Source: Chloroflexota bacterium | Lineage (GTDB): Bacteria; Chloroflexota; Anaerolineae; Anaerolineales; Villigracilaceae | Assembly (NCBI GenBank): GCA_016213105.1 | Contig: JACRBN010000010.1 | Span: 124,001-188,000 of the forward strand | Reading direction: 5' to 3' | DNA length: 64,000 nucleotides | In this document: piece by piece, positions 16,823-24,985 of the stretch | Position numbering within the stretch: position 1 is the stretch's first letter | How the letters are laid out: each line of letters begins with the position of its first letter | The notes under the pieces: model-generated | Database searches by the model: none | What the model saw: the letters and a program-made list of their open reading frames with translations, nothing else | Told to the model about the DNA's origin: nothing | Position numbers and translations under genes: made by a program

Positions 16823-19174
16823 CTACGGGCGGATCAATTGTGCCCGCACCCATACGCTATAGTCATTGCTGGAGTTTCCACCTGCGTCCACCTCCAGGAG
16901 GAAGATCCCGCTCTTTCCGAACAATCCGGGCGGGATGGAGACTTCCCAATCCTGCAATGTCCCATCATTGACCTGTGGCCATTCGCCAATCACTACCGCA
17001 TCCTGAAGTTCGCCCTCGCTGAATAAGAGGCGAAATGTGACTCCATCCTCATTGCTTTCGAGCGCAGGAGGATAGTGAAAACCGGTTTGGAAGACCAGGG
17101 TATCCCCCTTCCGCAGGACCAACATCGACAGATCGTAATAACCGCCCATCTTCCGATTGAAGCAGCCCGACTCACCGCAATACGGATAGGCCAAAATGAC
17201 CCGATGATCGACCCGACCCGATGAAAGCTCCGGACTCTGTTCCCAGCCAGCGTATGAGGAGAAATTCTCGAAGACAAAATCGATGGGAGAGGGGGAATAG
17301 GGTTCCATCAGAAACTGCAGGCTGCCGTTATTGTCATACCCAAAAGTCTGGCCGCCTTCGTAGGTTGCATAATATTCGCGCCAAAAAGCCTCATCGGCAG
17401 ATTCGACAAAATCGAACAGGATGACTGGAGGCGCAGTGGGTGTAATCGTCGGCGCAGGAGACGGGGTCTGTGTTGGCAAGGGAGGGTCGGTGAAAACGGC
17501 GGCTGGGGTGTCCGTGAAAGTCGCGGTGATCGCAGGAATATCGCTCTCGATGAAGGGCGCGGGCGTCACAGGCGGCGCATTTGGATACAGCCAAATTCCC
17601 ACCAGGATTGCCAGGACAATAAGAGCCATTGTTCCCGCGACGGCCGCGCCGCATCCGCAGTTGAAAAAACGACGGCAGCCCGACTGACCGCCTTTGACAG
17701 GGATCGGGATGCCCATCAGCACGTTAAGGTTGTGCTGCGTGAAGGCCAGCCCCGCCTTGTCACCGATCAGCCGGCGGATGTCGAGCGCCTGCGAGAGCAA
17801 GGCCTTGCCCTGTTCCACCAGGCCAAGGCACATGGCGCGGCTGCCCAACTGATGCAGCACCCATCCCTCGATATGTTTATCGCCCAACGCCCGCGCGGCC
17901 TTGAGAAGGATATTCAAAATCTCAGACCAGGCCTGCCAGCGCTTCCATAATGCATAGGTCTTTTCGAGCGCGCGCCCGATGCGGATGACCTCGGGCCATT
18001 TCTTCTTCTCCTCGGCCTTCTTCACCGCGCGGATGAGCGCCTCGGCCGACTCCTCCATCAACATCTGCGATGGCTGCTGCGCCACCCAGTTGACGAAGTA
18101 ATTGATCAGCGTGTCCTCCCACGAGGCCAGGTTCCAGGAGGTCGCCAACGTAAGCACCAGGTCGCCGCGCAAACTGTAGCGTGGACTATGCGCCTGCACC
18201 AGCCCCAGGTTCACCAGTCCGCGCGCGGCGGCCTGAACCTCGGGGTCGCTGGTCAGCGCCAGCAGGTGGTCGAGTGAAATGACCGCCCCATCTGAGGCGG
18301 CCAGGATGGCCAGAATCCGCCTTTGGGTTTCAGTCAGCGTGTTGAGCGCGGAGTTGGTGATCGCCTGTTCGGGGAGTTGGGCCTGAGCTTGATTCAGCAG
18401 GTCGGCCACGGCCAGATTGCGTTCGCGCACCAGGGCGGCGGCTTGCAGGATGCGCAGCGGATGTCCGCCCATCGATAGGCACAACGCCTTGACCTGAGCC
18501 CGTTCCCCGTCGCCGAACATTCGGCCTGACTCCCGTTCGAAGAGCGCCAGCGCTTCGGCTTCGGGCAGCCCACCCAACGGGACGAGTTTCCCTTCGCCCC
18601 ACAGGTTGCGCTGAGGCGACGCCAGCACAAACTGACATTGCGGCGCGGCATCCAGCAGAGTGGTTACTTCGTCGCGGGCCAGTTCCAGGTCGTCGAGGAT
18701 GATCAGCGCGCGCAGGTTCTGCAAGCCAAGGCGGATCTCGGCCTCGGTCGGCTTGAAGCTGGGCGGACTTTCGTTAAATGCATCGAACAAGGCTTGGAGC
18801 AGGTCGTCAAGGCGCAGGTCGGTCACATCCAAAAAGACAACCCCATCGGCAAACTGGGCAATCTCGGGCAGGTGGGCCAACTGGCGTAAAAAAGAGGTTT
18901 TGCCGATACCGCCGTCCCCAAACAAAGAAACGGGCGCCGAGGATTGCAAAGCCTCTCTGACCGTCGCAAACTCCGTCTCGCGATCCAGCAGGGCCTGAAA
19001 CGGACGCGGACGCAGGGACACAGGCGCGGGACGGCGGGTATAACGCGCAGCGCTGGACGGCGCCGCCACATTAACCACACCCCCGTTGACGTTGCCAATC
19101 TGGAGGATGTAACTGCCCACAGCCACCTGGCCGCTGACACTCCCCTTGATATCTACCTTTACATTTTCTACCAT
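16823..19174 (-). CDS. Membrane-spanning STAND/NB-ARC-type ATPase with extracytoplasmic C-terminal domain
   Basis: 783 residues from the ATG at 19174, which has AGAAAGG upstream; the frame extends 36 codons further into the next gene without support. Order of parts: an N-terminal beta tag (about 4-35) with GSVSGQVAVG; a P-loop NTPase with Walker A GDGGIGKTS (about 86-94) and Walker B ALIILDDLE (about 156-164); helical and winged-helix regions to about 350; TPR-like helices (about 370-480); one transmembrane helix (about 509-530); a Thr/Pro linker; and a globular domain of about 190 residues outside the cell. STAND ATPases are ligand-triggered switches in signalling and defence. An outside sensor joined to an inside NTPase suggests signalling across the membrane. 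The start gene of the pair is the nuclease-like gene at 19206. Confidence 0.82.
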   Translation of the reverse strand: MVENVKVDIKGSVSGQVAVGSYILQIGNVNGGVVNVAAPSSAARYTRRPAPVSLRPRPFQALLDRETEFATVREALQSSAPVSLFGDGGIGKTSFLRQLAHLPEIAQFADGVVFLDVTDLRLDDLLQALFDAFNESPPSFKPTEAEIRLGLQNLRALIILDDLELARDEVTTLLDAAPQCQFVLASPQRNLWGEGKLVPLGGLPEAEALALFERESGRMFGDGERAQVKALCLSMGGHPLRILQAAALVRERNLAVADLLNQAQAQLPEQAITNSALNTLTETQRRILAILAASDGAVISLDHLLALTSDPEVQAAARGLVNLGLVQAHSPRYSLRGDLVLTLATSWNLASWEDTLINYFVNWVAQQPSQMLMEESAEALIRAVKKAEEKKKWPEVIRIGRALEKTYALWKRWQAWSEILNILLKAARALGDKHIEGWVLHQLGSRAMCLGLVEQGKALLSQALDIRRLIGDKAGLAFTQHNLNVLMGIPIPVKGGQSGCRRFFNCGCGAAVAGTMALIVLAILVGIWLYPNAPPVTPAPFIESDIPAITATFTDTPAAVFTDPPLPTQTPSPAPTITPTAPPVILFDFVESADEAFWREYYATYEGGQTFGYDNNGSLQFLMEPYSPSPIDFVFENFSSYAGWEQSPELSSGRVDHRVILAYPYCGESGCFNRKMGGYYDLSMLVLRKGDTLVFQTGFHYPPALESNEDGVTFRLLFSEGELQDAVVIGEWPQVNDGTLQDWEVSIPPGLFGKSGIFLLEVDAGGNSSNDYSVWVRAQLIRP

Positions 19175-19205
19175 ACCAATAAACCTTTCTCGAAATGGGC
19201 ACCGA

Positions 19206-19808
19206 TCAACGTAATGGGACCACCCCTGGGCAGTGCGGATTATCCATGCAGCCGTAGTATTCCCTGCCTTTTTGCGGGCCATCGCGATGCACGCGCAGCA
19301 CCATCATGCGCCCGCAAATGGGGCACATCGGCACCGAGTCAGACGGGGCGTCTGTATGAGGGTTGGCATTGGATCTGGTCACCGCCAGTTGGAACAGATT
19401 GACCAGGTCCGAGATTACATACTTCTCAGTGGAAGGCACATGCACCAGCGGAATGCCCGCGCCCAGGAACAGATCCTGCATGAACTGGTCGGTGGAGCGC
19501 GTCTCGGATTTGTGAATCGGCTTGACCAATTCCACGCCAAAGGCGGGCTTCATCGTCTGCGGCTCGCACAACAGGAAATCCACGTGCTTGCGGAAGATCT
19601 TATTGAAATAATGAACGTTCTCATTGGGACGGACAATGGTAAAAATATCGTTCAGCGCCACCTTCGGACAGACAGCATAGCGGCCCTCGCTCATTTTCGT
19701 CAACGCGCGGAAGAGGGCGATTTCATTGGATGATAACAACTGCCCGCGCAGGCGGTAAGGGAGGCGATCATCACTCTTCGGAGGCGGGGCAGGTTTAATG
19801 TCGGTCAT
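19206..19808 (-). CDS. DUF2726-type (PD-(D/E)xK-like) protein with topoisomerase-type zinc ribbon
   Basis: 200 residues from the ATG at 19808. The N-terminal two thirds match the DUF2726 layout: LLSSNEIALFRAL, then HVDFLLCEPQTMKPAFGVEL with the conserved Asp and Glu of a restriction-endonuclease-like fold, and AGIPLVHVPS. The C-terminus is a four-Cys zinc ribbon (CPICGRMMVLR ... YYGCMDNPHCPG) like those at the end of topoisomerase I. A nuclease or DNA-binding role is inferred from the folds; activity is unproven for DUF2726. It lies 31 bp upstream of the STAND ATPase on the same strand, so the two probably form an operon. Confidence 0.8.
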   Translation of the reverse strand: MTDIKPAPPPKSDDRLPYRLRGQLLSSNEIALFRALTKMSEGRYAVCPKVALNDIFTIVRPNENVHYFNKIFRKHVDFLLCEPQTMKPAFGVELVKPIHKSETRSTDQFMQDLFLGAGIPLVHVPSTEKYVISDLVNLFQLAVTRSNANPHTDAPSDSVPMCPICGRMMVLRVHRDGPQKGREYYGCMDNPHCPGVVPLR

Positions 19809-19821
19809 GAAAGGTTGACCA

Positions 19822-19827
19822 ATTATA
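19822..19827 (-). promoter_or_regulatory. -10 element upstream of the DUF2726 gene
   Basis: On the minus strand TATAAT is followed by 13 nt and the ATG at 19808, which predicts a leader of only about 6 nt and no ribosome binding site. Confidence 0.45.
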
Positions 19828-19914
19828 GAACAACGCCAGACTGAAAGCAACAGCCTGGCATTGTTTACTACATTTCAAGCCACCGCCATTCCCAGCGCAG
19901 GAAGACTGATCATC

Positions 19915-20952
19915 CTACTTCGTCTCCGTCACCTTGTGGATGCTGCGCGGAGACTCGGTGTCGAAGCCCTTGGCGCGCGTCAGGTGATAGGCCAGCAGTT
20001 GCGCGGGCAGGATGCTCACCAACGGTGTCAGCCACTCGGGCACTTCGTCGGGAATGGTAAACGGGATTTGCGCCAGCGACAGGGCCTTCTTCGCGTTCGA
20101 GATTACCAGCAGTTCGGCCAGGAAATCCTTGCGCAGACGAATCATCACTTCGAGCAGCGAGTCGAGCACCTTGCCTTGGGGCGCGACCACCATCACGGGG
20201 AATCCGCGCTCGACCATGGCAATCGGCCCATGCTGGAAGTCGGCCGAGGAATACGGCTCGGCCTCCACGTAGGTCAACTCCTTGAGTTTGAGCGCCCATT
20301 CGAAGGCGGTGGCATAGTTGAATCCACGCCCGAGCACCACGCACTGACGCATGTAACGATAACGCTGGGCGGCCTGCTCGATCAGGTCGTTCTGTTTGAG
20401 CGTCTGCTTCATCCATTTGGCGACCTGGGACAGTTCCCTCCAATCCGTTTTGTCGCCGTTCAATGCGACCGACAACATCGCGATGGTCATCAACTCGGTG
20501 GTGTAGGTCTTGGTGGCGGCGACTGCCTTCTCCTCGCCCGCCTGGATGTCGATCACAAAATCGGCGGCGGAGGCCAGCGGCGAATCGGGTTCGTTGGTGA
20601 TGGCCAGCGCCACGCTGCCCTGCCTGCGTCCCTCCTCCAGCACGCTGACGATGTCGGGCGACTGTCCCGATTGCGAGATGCCCACCACCAGCGCATTCTT
20701 CAATTTGGGCGGCTGGTTGTAATACGTAAACAGGGACGGAGTCGCCAGCGCCAGCGGCAGTCCATTGCGCGCGCCCCACAGATAGTTGGCGTAACGGCCC
20801 GCATTATCCGAGGTGCCGCGCGCAGCCAGAAAGACGTACGAGACATCATGCGCGCGGATGGCGTCCGCGATTCCCTCGACAGTTTTTCGCTGGTTTTCTA
20901 GCAGCGCCTGGATGCGGTCGGGTTGTTCGGCAATTTCAGAATAGAGGGACAT
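19915..20952 (-). CDS. Double SIS-domain sugar-phosphate isomerase/deaminase-like protein
   Basis: 345 residues with two SIS domains. The first carries the phosphosugar-binding ARGTSDNAG and GISQSGQSPDIV loops, the second VLGRGFNYATAFEWALKLKEL and AEPYSSADFQHGPIA, as in the isomerase half of GlmS and in AgaS/FrlB-type proteins. The glutaminase half of GlmS is absent, so it is probably a ketose-amine isomerase or deaminase. The C-terminal region after the second SIS domain is complete. Genes for amino-sugar import are not adjacent. A -10 hexamer lies 6 nt from the ATG, so a leaderless mRNA is predicted. It is divergent from the metal island. Confidence 0.88.
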   Translation of the reverse strand: MSLYSEIAEQPDRIQALLENQRKTVEGIADAIRAHDVSYVFLAARGTSDNAGRYANYLWGARNGLPLALATPSLFTYYNQPPKLKNALVVGISQSGQSPDIVSVLEEGRRQGSVALAITNEPDSPLASAADFVIDIQAGEEKAVAATKTYTTELMTIAMLSVALNGDKTDWRELSQVAKWMKQTLKQNDLIEQAAQRYRYMRQCVVLGRGFNYATAFEWALKLKELTYVEAEPYSSADFQHGPIAMVERGFPVMVVAPQGKVLDSLLEVMIRLRKDFLAELLVISNAKKALSLAQIPFTIPDEVPEWLTPLVSILPAQLLAYHLTRAKGFDTESPRSIHKVTETK

Positions 20953-20958
20953 GTTTGT

Positions 20959-20964
20959 ATTTTA
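20959..20964 (-). promoter_or_regulatory. -10 element, leaderless start of SIS gene
   Basis: On the minus strand TAAAAT is followed by six nt (ACAAAC) and the ATG at 20952. Confidence 0.45.
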
Positions 20965-20978
20965 CAACGGATTTTCCC

Positions 20979-21007
20979 TTGACAGTTGTTTCAGCCAGAG
21001 ATACAAT
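20979..21007 (+). promoter_or_regulatory. Consensus promoter of the metal-homeostasis island
   Basis: TTGACA (20979-20984), a 17-nt spacer and TACAAT (21002-21007). This is the best sigma-70 promoter in the window. The -10 hexamer overlaps the palindrome at 21005-21030. Confidence 0.85.
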
Positions 21008-21030
21008 AATTTAGTCTATACTAAATTATT
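21005..21030. promoter_or_regulatory. Palindromic operator, probable DtxR-family binding site
   Basis: AATAATTTAG and CTAAATTATT are perfect complements separated by TCTATA. The site covers the end of the -10 hexamer and the expected transcription start. A degenerate half-site (ATTTAGTAAA) follows at 21031-21040. DtxR/MntR-type operators have this symmetry and AT content, and three DtxR-like genes lie downstream, so metal-dependent repression is the natural inference. Confidence 0.75.
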
Positions 21031-21066
21031 ATTTAGTAAAAAATAAATACATTGGAACCCCCTTCC

Positions 21067-21243
21067 ATGACCGAACCTCTCACCCAATCCATTCAGGATT
21101 ACCTCAAACACATCTACGACCTGAGCGCCGACGGCTCCCCCGCCAGCACCAACGATCTGGCTGCGCGCCTCAGCATTGCGCCCGCCTCGGTCACGGGCAT
21201 GATCCAGCGCCTGGCCAGCGCCGAACCGCCGCTTATCCTCTAA
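21067..21243 (+). pseudogene. Truncated DtxR-family gene (N-terminal HTH only)
   Basis: 58 residues. The peptide is nearly identical over its whole length to the N-terminus of the full DtxR-like protein at 24298 (TQSIQDYLKHIY ... ASTNDLAA ... IAPASVTGMIQRLASAEPP). The copy stops right after LIL, where the full gene continues with YKKHQG; at DNA level CTCTAA replaces CTCTAC and similarity ends. It thus keeps the recognition helix but lacks the dimerisation/metal-binding and FeoA-like domains. It sits directly behind the operator-promoter. It may be a relic of a duplication, or a small HTH protein; without a dimer interface strong DNA binding is unlikely. Confidence 0.8.
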
Positions 21244-21273
21244 AATTTATAGTTAGCAGGAAATAATACCACT

Positions 21274-21975
21274 ATGGAACAAATTACCCTTCCCCTCCGC
21301 ATTACTGGACTGCTCGCCATCCTCGGCGCGTTGCTATACGCAATTGGCGATGTACTTTTACTCGCCAGCAAAGTCAACCTGGATAGTTACCCCAAACTCA
21401 AGCCCTTCAAAAAATTGCTGTCCGACGCCGAGCGGATGATTGTGCTCTCTCCCAACCGCCTGACTTGGGGCGCGCTGATCGGCGTCTTCTCCACTCCGCT
21501 GGTGCTGGCGGGATTCTGGCAGATGTACCAGGGACTGTCGGTGACGGGTTCCCCGTTGGCCCTGGCCACCGCCCTGCTCTTCGGCGTTTCCTCCGTCCTA
21601 GGCGCATTCGTGCATGGGACGTTCTACTACATGGGCGAATACGTCCACGCGCTGAATCAGGTGGACGAAGCCTCCCAGCCCGTCATCGCGGACATGCTCG
21701 CCCGTCATCGCAAAGTGCTGCTCATCAGTTACGCACCCCTGCTGTTGGTTGCCATCACCGCGTCCATCTTATTCTCCATCCAGGTTGCCATGGGAGGAAC
21801 GGCCTTCCCCGTTTGGATGGCCGCCGTCAATCCCGTGACCGTCACCATCGTCTGGATGCTGGGCAAGCGCATCCTGCCGCAGTTCATCCGCGACTGGACA
21901 GAGGGCGCGGGTTTCAACATCGCCTACCTGGTCTTCTTTATCTGTACGACATCGACCCTTTGGAACGGAATCTAA
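21274..21975 (+). CDS. Polytopic membrane protein (DUF6796-like)
   Basis: 233 residues with about six transmembrane segments: 10-30, 66-86, 94-116, 145-168, 178-194 and 213-230. Conserved-looking features include the motif GDVLLLASKVNL after the first helix, HGTFYYMGEYVHAL in the middle, and an acidic C-terminal loop DWTEGAGFN. This resembles a family of uncharacterised membrane proteins (DUF6796); I name it with caution. The His/Tyr/Glu-rich central segment could bind metal, but this is a guess. It is the second cistron behind the DtxR-type operator and precedes the multicopper oxidase by 25 bp. Confidence 0.68.
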   Translation: MEQITLPLRITGLLAILGALLYAIGDVLLLASKVNLDSYPKLKPFKKLLSDAERMIVLSPNRLTWGALIGVFSTPLVLAGFWQMYQGLSVTGSPLALATALLFGVSSVLGAFVHGTFYYMGEYVHALNQVDEASQPVIADMLARHRKVLLISYAPLLLVAITASILFSIQVAMGGTAFPVWMAAVNPVTVTIVWMLGKRILPQFIRDWTEGAGFNIAYLVFFICTTSTLWNGI

Positions 21976-22000
21976 TCTTTAACGGCATTGGAGAACGAAC

Positions 22001-23032
22001 ATGAAAAACAAATTTTCACGCAGGGACTTTTTCAAAATTGGCGGTCTCGGGCTTTTGACCGCGGCAGGCGCGACTGCGCTTGGAAACATGGCGCCTGGAC
22101 ACGACCACAGCGCCCATGCGCAGGCGCAGGCCACGCCGATGAGTCACGGTTCCATGCCTGGCACAGGCGAGGTGGATCACGAGAAGAACGGCTTCAACCC
22201 GACCGACATCCTGACCGACTTCGACTACGGCAAGGTTTCCACTTTACCCAATGGTCAGACGTTGCGCGAGTACGAAATTGTCGTGGTCAACAAAAACATC
22301 GAGATCGTGCCAGGCATCGAGTTCCCCGCCTGGACGTACAATGGCCGCATCCCTGGCCCGACGCTGCGCGCCACCGAAGGCGATCACGTCCGCATACACT
22401 TTGTGAACGGCAGCAACCATCCGCACACCATGCACTTCCACGGATTTCACGCTGGCGTCATGGACGGCGTGCCTGGCTCGGGCCCTGGCGGCAACGTGGA
22501 ACCTGGCAGCGAATTCGTTTACGAGTTCGACGCGGAGCCGTTCGGCCTGCACCTCTATCACTGCCACGCCTTCCCGCTGGCGCGTCATATCGCCAAGGGC
22601 CTGTACGGCGCGTTCATCATCGATCCCAAACAGGGACGCCCGCCCGTCAACCACGAAATGGTCATGGTCATGAGCGGCTTCGATGTGGACTTCGACGACG
22701 CCAACGATTTCTACGCGGTCAACGCCATCCCCTTCCATTACCAGAATCACCCCATCCAATTCCGCGTCGGCGAGACGGTGCGTCTCTACGTGGTCAACAT
22801 CCTCGAATTCGACCTGGTCAACTCCTTCCACCTGCATGCCAGTTTCTTCCACTACTATCCCACGGGCACCAGCCTGACGCCCTCCGAATTCACCGATACC
22901 ATCATTCAGGGACAGGCCCAGCGCGGCATTCTCGAATTCAGCTATAAATATCCAGGCATGTACATGTTCCACGCCCACGTGACCGAGTTCGCGGAACTTG
23001 GCTGGAACGGCATGTTCGAAGTTCTGGCATAG
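22001..23032 (+). CDS. Tat-exported two-domain multicopper oxidase
   Basis: 343 residues. A twin-arginine signal is visible at the N-terminus (SRRDFFKIGGLGLL). The two cupredoxin domains carry the copper ligands: TMHFHGFHAG, LYHCHAFPLARH (type 1 Cys-His in the first domain), SFHLHASFFHYY, and MYMFHAHVTEFAELG. The layout matches small laccase / nitrite-reductase-like two-domain multicopper oxidases. A type 1 Cys is present in the first domain, while the second domain's final motif has MFHAH without Cys, as in type B/C two-domain enzymes. Possible roles are oxidation of Fe(II), Mn(II) or Cu(I) outside the membrane, which fits the metal operon. Catalytic substrate is not determinable. Confidence 0.9.
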   Translation: MKNKFSRRDFFKIGGLGLLTAAGATALGNMAPGHDHSAHAQAQATPMSHGSMPGTGEVDHEKNGFNPTDILTDFDYGKVSTLPNGQTLREYEIVVVNKNIEIVPGIEFPAWTYNGRIPGPTLRATEGDHVRIHFVNGSNHPHTMHFHGFHAGVMDGVPGSGPGGNVEPGSEFVYEFDAEPFGLHLYHCHAFPLARHIAKGLYGAFIIDPKQGRPPVNHEMVMVMSGFDVDFDDANDFYAVNAIPFHYQNHPIQFRVGETVRLYVVNILEFDLVNSFHLHASFFHYYPTGTSLTPSEFTDTIIQGQAQRGILEFSYKYPGMYMFHAHVTEFAELGWNGMFEVLA

Positions 23033-23042
23033 AGGTGACATC

Positions 23043-24236
23043 ATGACCACATCCCCCACCTCCACAACAAAAAACCGCTCAGGCCTGCAAACCCTCGGCC
23101 TGTTCCTGATCCCGATCATTCTTCTGGCTGGCGTAATCGCGCTCTTCCTCTCCACGGGCGGCGGACTGCATCTCGTGGCCCCTGTCCCCGTTGAGGCGCT
23201 GACGGTCGAACGCTACACGCTCGAACATGGGCGCATCCTGATCCACGTCCAAAACACGGGGCCGCAGGAAATCGTCCTGGCTCAGGCGGTGATCAACTCG
23301 GCGATCTGGCCCTTCGAGGTCACACCCGCTGCGACCATCCCGCGCCTGGGACGCGCCACCGTGCATATCGACTATCCCTGGACGTACGGCGAAGCCTATG
23401 CCGTGACGCTGTTCTCCTCGAATTCCATCGCTTTCAACCTGGAGATTCCCGTCGCCTTCGAGACACCCCAGCCCTCGAGTAAAACCTTCTGGTCATTTGC
23501 GTTGATCGGGTTGTACGTCGGCGTCATCCCGATCTTCCTGGGCCTGTTCTGGTTCCCCGCCCTGCGCCAGCTTGGCCGCCGCTGGATGATCTTCCTCATG
23601 GCGATCACGGCTGGACTGTTGATCTTCCTCGGCCTCGACACCCTCGCAGAAGCGTTGGATGTTGCCGCGGGCGTCGGCGGGCCGTTCCAGGGCGTTGGGT
23701 TGATCGGCATCGGCTCGGTCGGCACCTTCATGCTGCTGGACGCCATCAGCCGCCGCCAAAGCGGCATCGTCCGCGACGAGGCCTCCCGCCGCCTGTCGGT
23801 CGCCTTCATGATCGCGACGGGCATCGGCCTGCACAACCTCGGCGAGGGACTTGCCATCGGGGCAGCTTACAATATTGGAGAGATTGCACTGGGGTCGTTC
23901 CTCGTGGTTGGGTTTATCATTCAAAACATCACCGAAGGGCTGGGCATTATCGCGCCCGTCCTGCGCGACCGACCCAGGGTCACACAACTGGCGCTGATGG
24001 GACTGATCGGCGGCGCGCCCGCCATCCTCGGCGCGTGGCTGGGCGGCTTCGCCCCCTCGCCTGTCCTGGCCGTGCTCTTCCTGGCCATCGGCACAGGCGC
24101 CATCTTCGAGGTCGTCTATGAAGTCGCCAAGTTAATTCAAAAGGACATTACCCGCGAGCCCATGCCAATGCTCGTCTTCTCGGGCGTACTGGCTGGCATG
24201 CTGCTGCTCTGGGTCACGGGCCTGTTTATCAAGTAG
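23043..24236 (+). CDS. ZIP-family metal transporter with N-terminal extracytoplasmic domain
   Basis: 397 residues from the ATG at 23043 (GAGGTG upstream). The C-terminal two thirds are a ZIP permease: transmembrane helix 4 motif HNLGEGLAIG and helix 5 motif QNITEGLGI carry the expected His, Asn and Glu metal ligands. Unusually, an N-terminal transmembrane helix (about 19-42) and a beta-rich domain of about 110 residues (about 50-150; TVERYTLEHGRILIHVQNTG style) precede the permease. Such an Ig-like region is not part of typical ZIP proteins and probably lies outside the cell. Substrate may be Zn, Fe or Mn. Its place between the oxidase and DtxR suggests uptake of the oxidase's product or co-regulated metal. 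Confidence 0.87.
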   Translation: MTTSPTSTTKNRSGLQTLGLFLIPIILLAGVIALFLSTGGGLHLVAPVPVEALTVERYTLEHGRILIHVQNTGPQEIVLAQAVINSAIWPFEVTPAATIPRLGRATVHIDYPWTYGEAYAVTLFSSNSIAFNLEIPVAFETPQPSSKTFWSFALIGLYVGVIPIFLGLFWFPALRQLGRRWMIFLMAITAGLLIFLGLDTLAEALDVAAGVGGPFQGVGLIGIGSVGTFMLLDAISRRQSGIVRDEASRRLSVAFMIATGIGLHNLGEGLAIGAAYNIGEIALGSFLVVGFIIQNITEGLGIIAPVLRDRPRVTQLALMGLIGGAPAILGAWLGGFAPSPVLAVLFLAIGTGAIFEVVYEVAKLIQKDITREPMPMLVFSGVLAGMLLLWVTGLFIK

Positions 24237-24297
24237 CGCAATTTGGCAAATCCCTGGCACTTGCACGCCAGGGCAAGTGTGCGCTACAGGAGAAAAA

Positions 24298-24960
24298 ATG
24301 ACAGAAGTGCTCACGCAATCGATTCAGGATTATCTGAAACACATCTACAACCTCAGCGCCAACGGGACGCCCGCCAGTACCAACGATCTGGCCGCACATC
24401 TTGGCATCGCGCCTGCCTCGGTCACGGGCATGATCCAGCGCCTGGCCAGCGCCGAACCGCCGCTGATCCTCTACAAAAAGCATCAGGGTGTTACGCTCAC
24501 CTCCCAGGGCGAACGCGCCGCGCTGGAGGTCATCCGCCACCACCGCCTGCTGGAGGCCTGGCTTGTGCAGACCCTCGGCTACTCCTGGGACGAAGTCCAC
24601 GAGGAGGCCGAACGCCTCGAACACGTCATCTCGGAGGACTTCGAGCGCCGCATCGCCGCCGCCATGGGGCATCCCGTCCGCGACCCGCACGGCGACCCGA
24701 TCCCAACCGAGGACTTGACCATGCCTGCCGAGGATACGCGTCCCCTCGCCACCCTGCGGACGGGGGAGGCTGGCACCGTTAAACGCGTCAACGGCGCCGA
24801 CCCAGCCTTCCTGCGCCACCTGCAGGGCCTGGGCCTCGTCCCTGGCGCGCAGGTCTGTGTGCGCGAGTATTCCGAATTCGATGGCAACCTGACCCTTGAG
24901 GTCAACGGTCACACCGCCTTCGTGGTGGGGCCCGCCATCACCAATCAGATTTTTGTTTAG
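24298..24960 (+). CDS. DtxR/MntR-family metal-dependent repressor
   Basis: 220 residues, AGGAG upstream of ATG 24298. Order: winged helix (about 1-65; ASTNDLAAHLGIAPASVTGMIQRL), dimerisation/metal domain (HHRLLEAWLVQTLGYSWDEVHEEAERLEHVIS), and a C-terminal FeoA/SH3-like domain (about 145-220). The metal ligands of domain 2 are in place: HEEAERLEH gives Glu, Glu and His, and an Asp (QDY) stands where MntR has Asp8 and DtxR has Met10. This makes a Mn- or mixed-metal sensor slightly more likely than strict Fe, but it cannot be decided. It is the probable ligand of the palindrome at 21005. A hairpin-like CCCTGGC/GCCAGGG at 24252-24272 lies in its leader. Confidence 0.92.
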   Translation: MTEVLTQSIQDYLKHIYNLSANGTPASTNDLAAHLGIAPASVTGMIQRLASAEPPLILYKKHQGVTLTSQGERAALEVIRHHRLLEAWLVQTLGYSWDEVHEEAERLEHVISEDFERRIAAAMGHPVRDPHGDPIPTEDLTMPAEDTRPLATLRTGEAGTVKRVNGADPAFLRHLQGLGLVPGAQVCVREYSEFDGNLTLEVNGHTAFVVGPAITNQIFV

Positions 24961-24985
24961 CTACAGAAAGTTTACAGGTATTCAA

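Noticed and set aside
21052-21066. Earlier TTG start for the truncated DtxR ORF
   Set aside because: The ATG at 21067 aligns with the start of the full-length paralogue at 24298, so the extra five codons are not supported.
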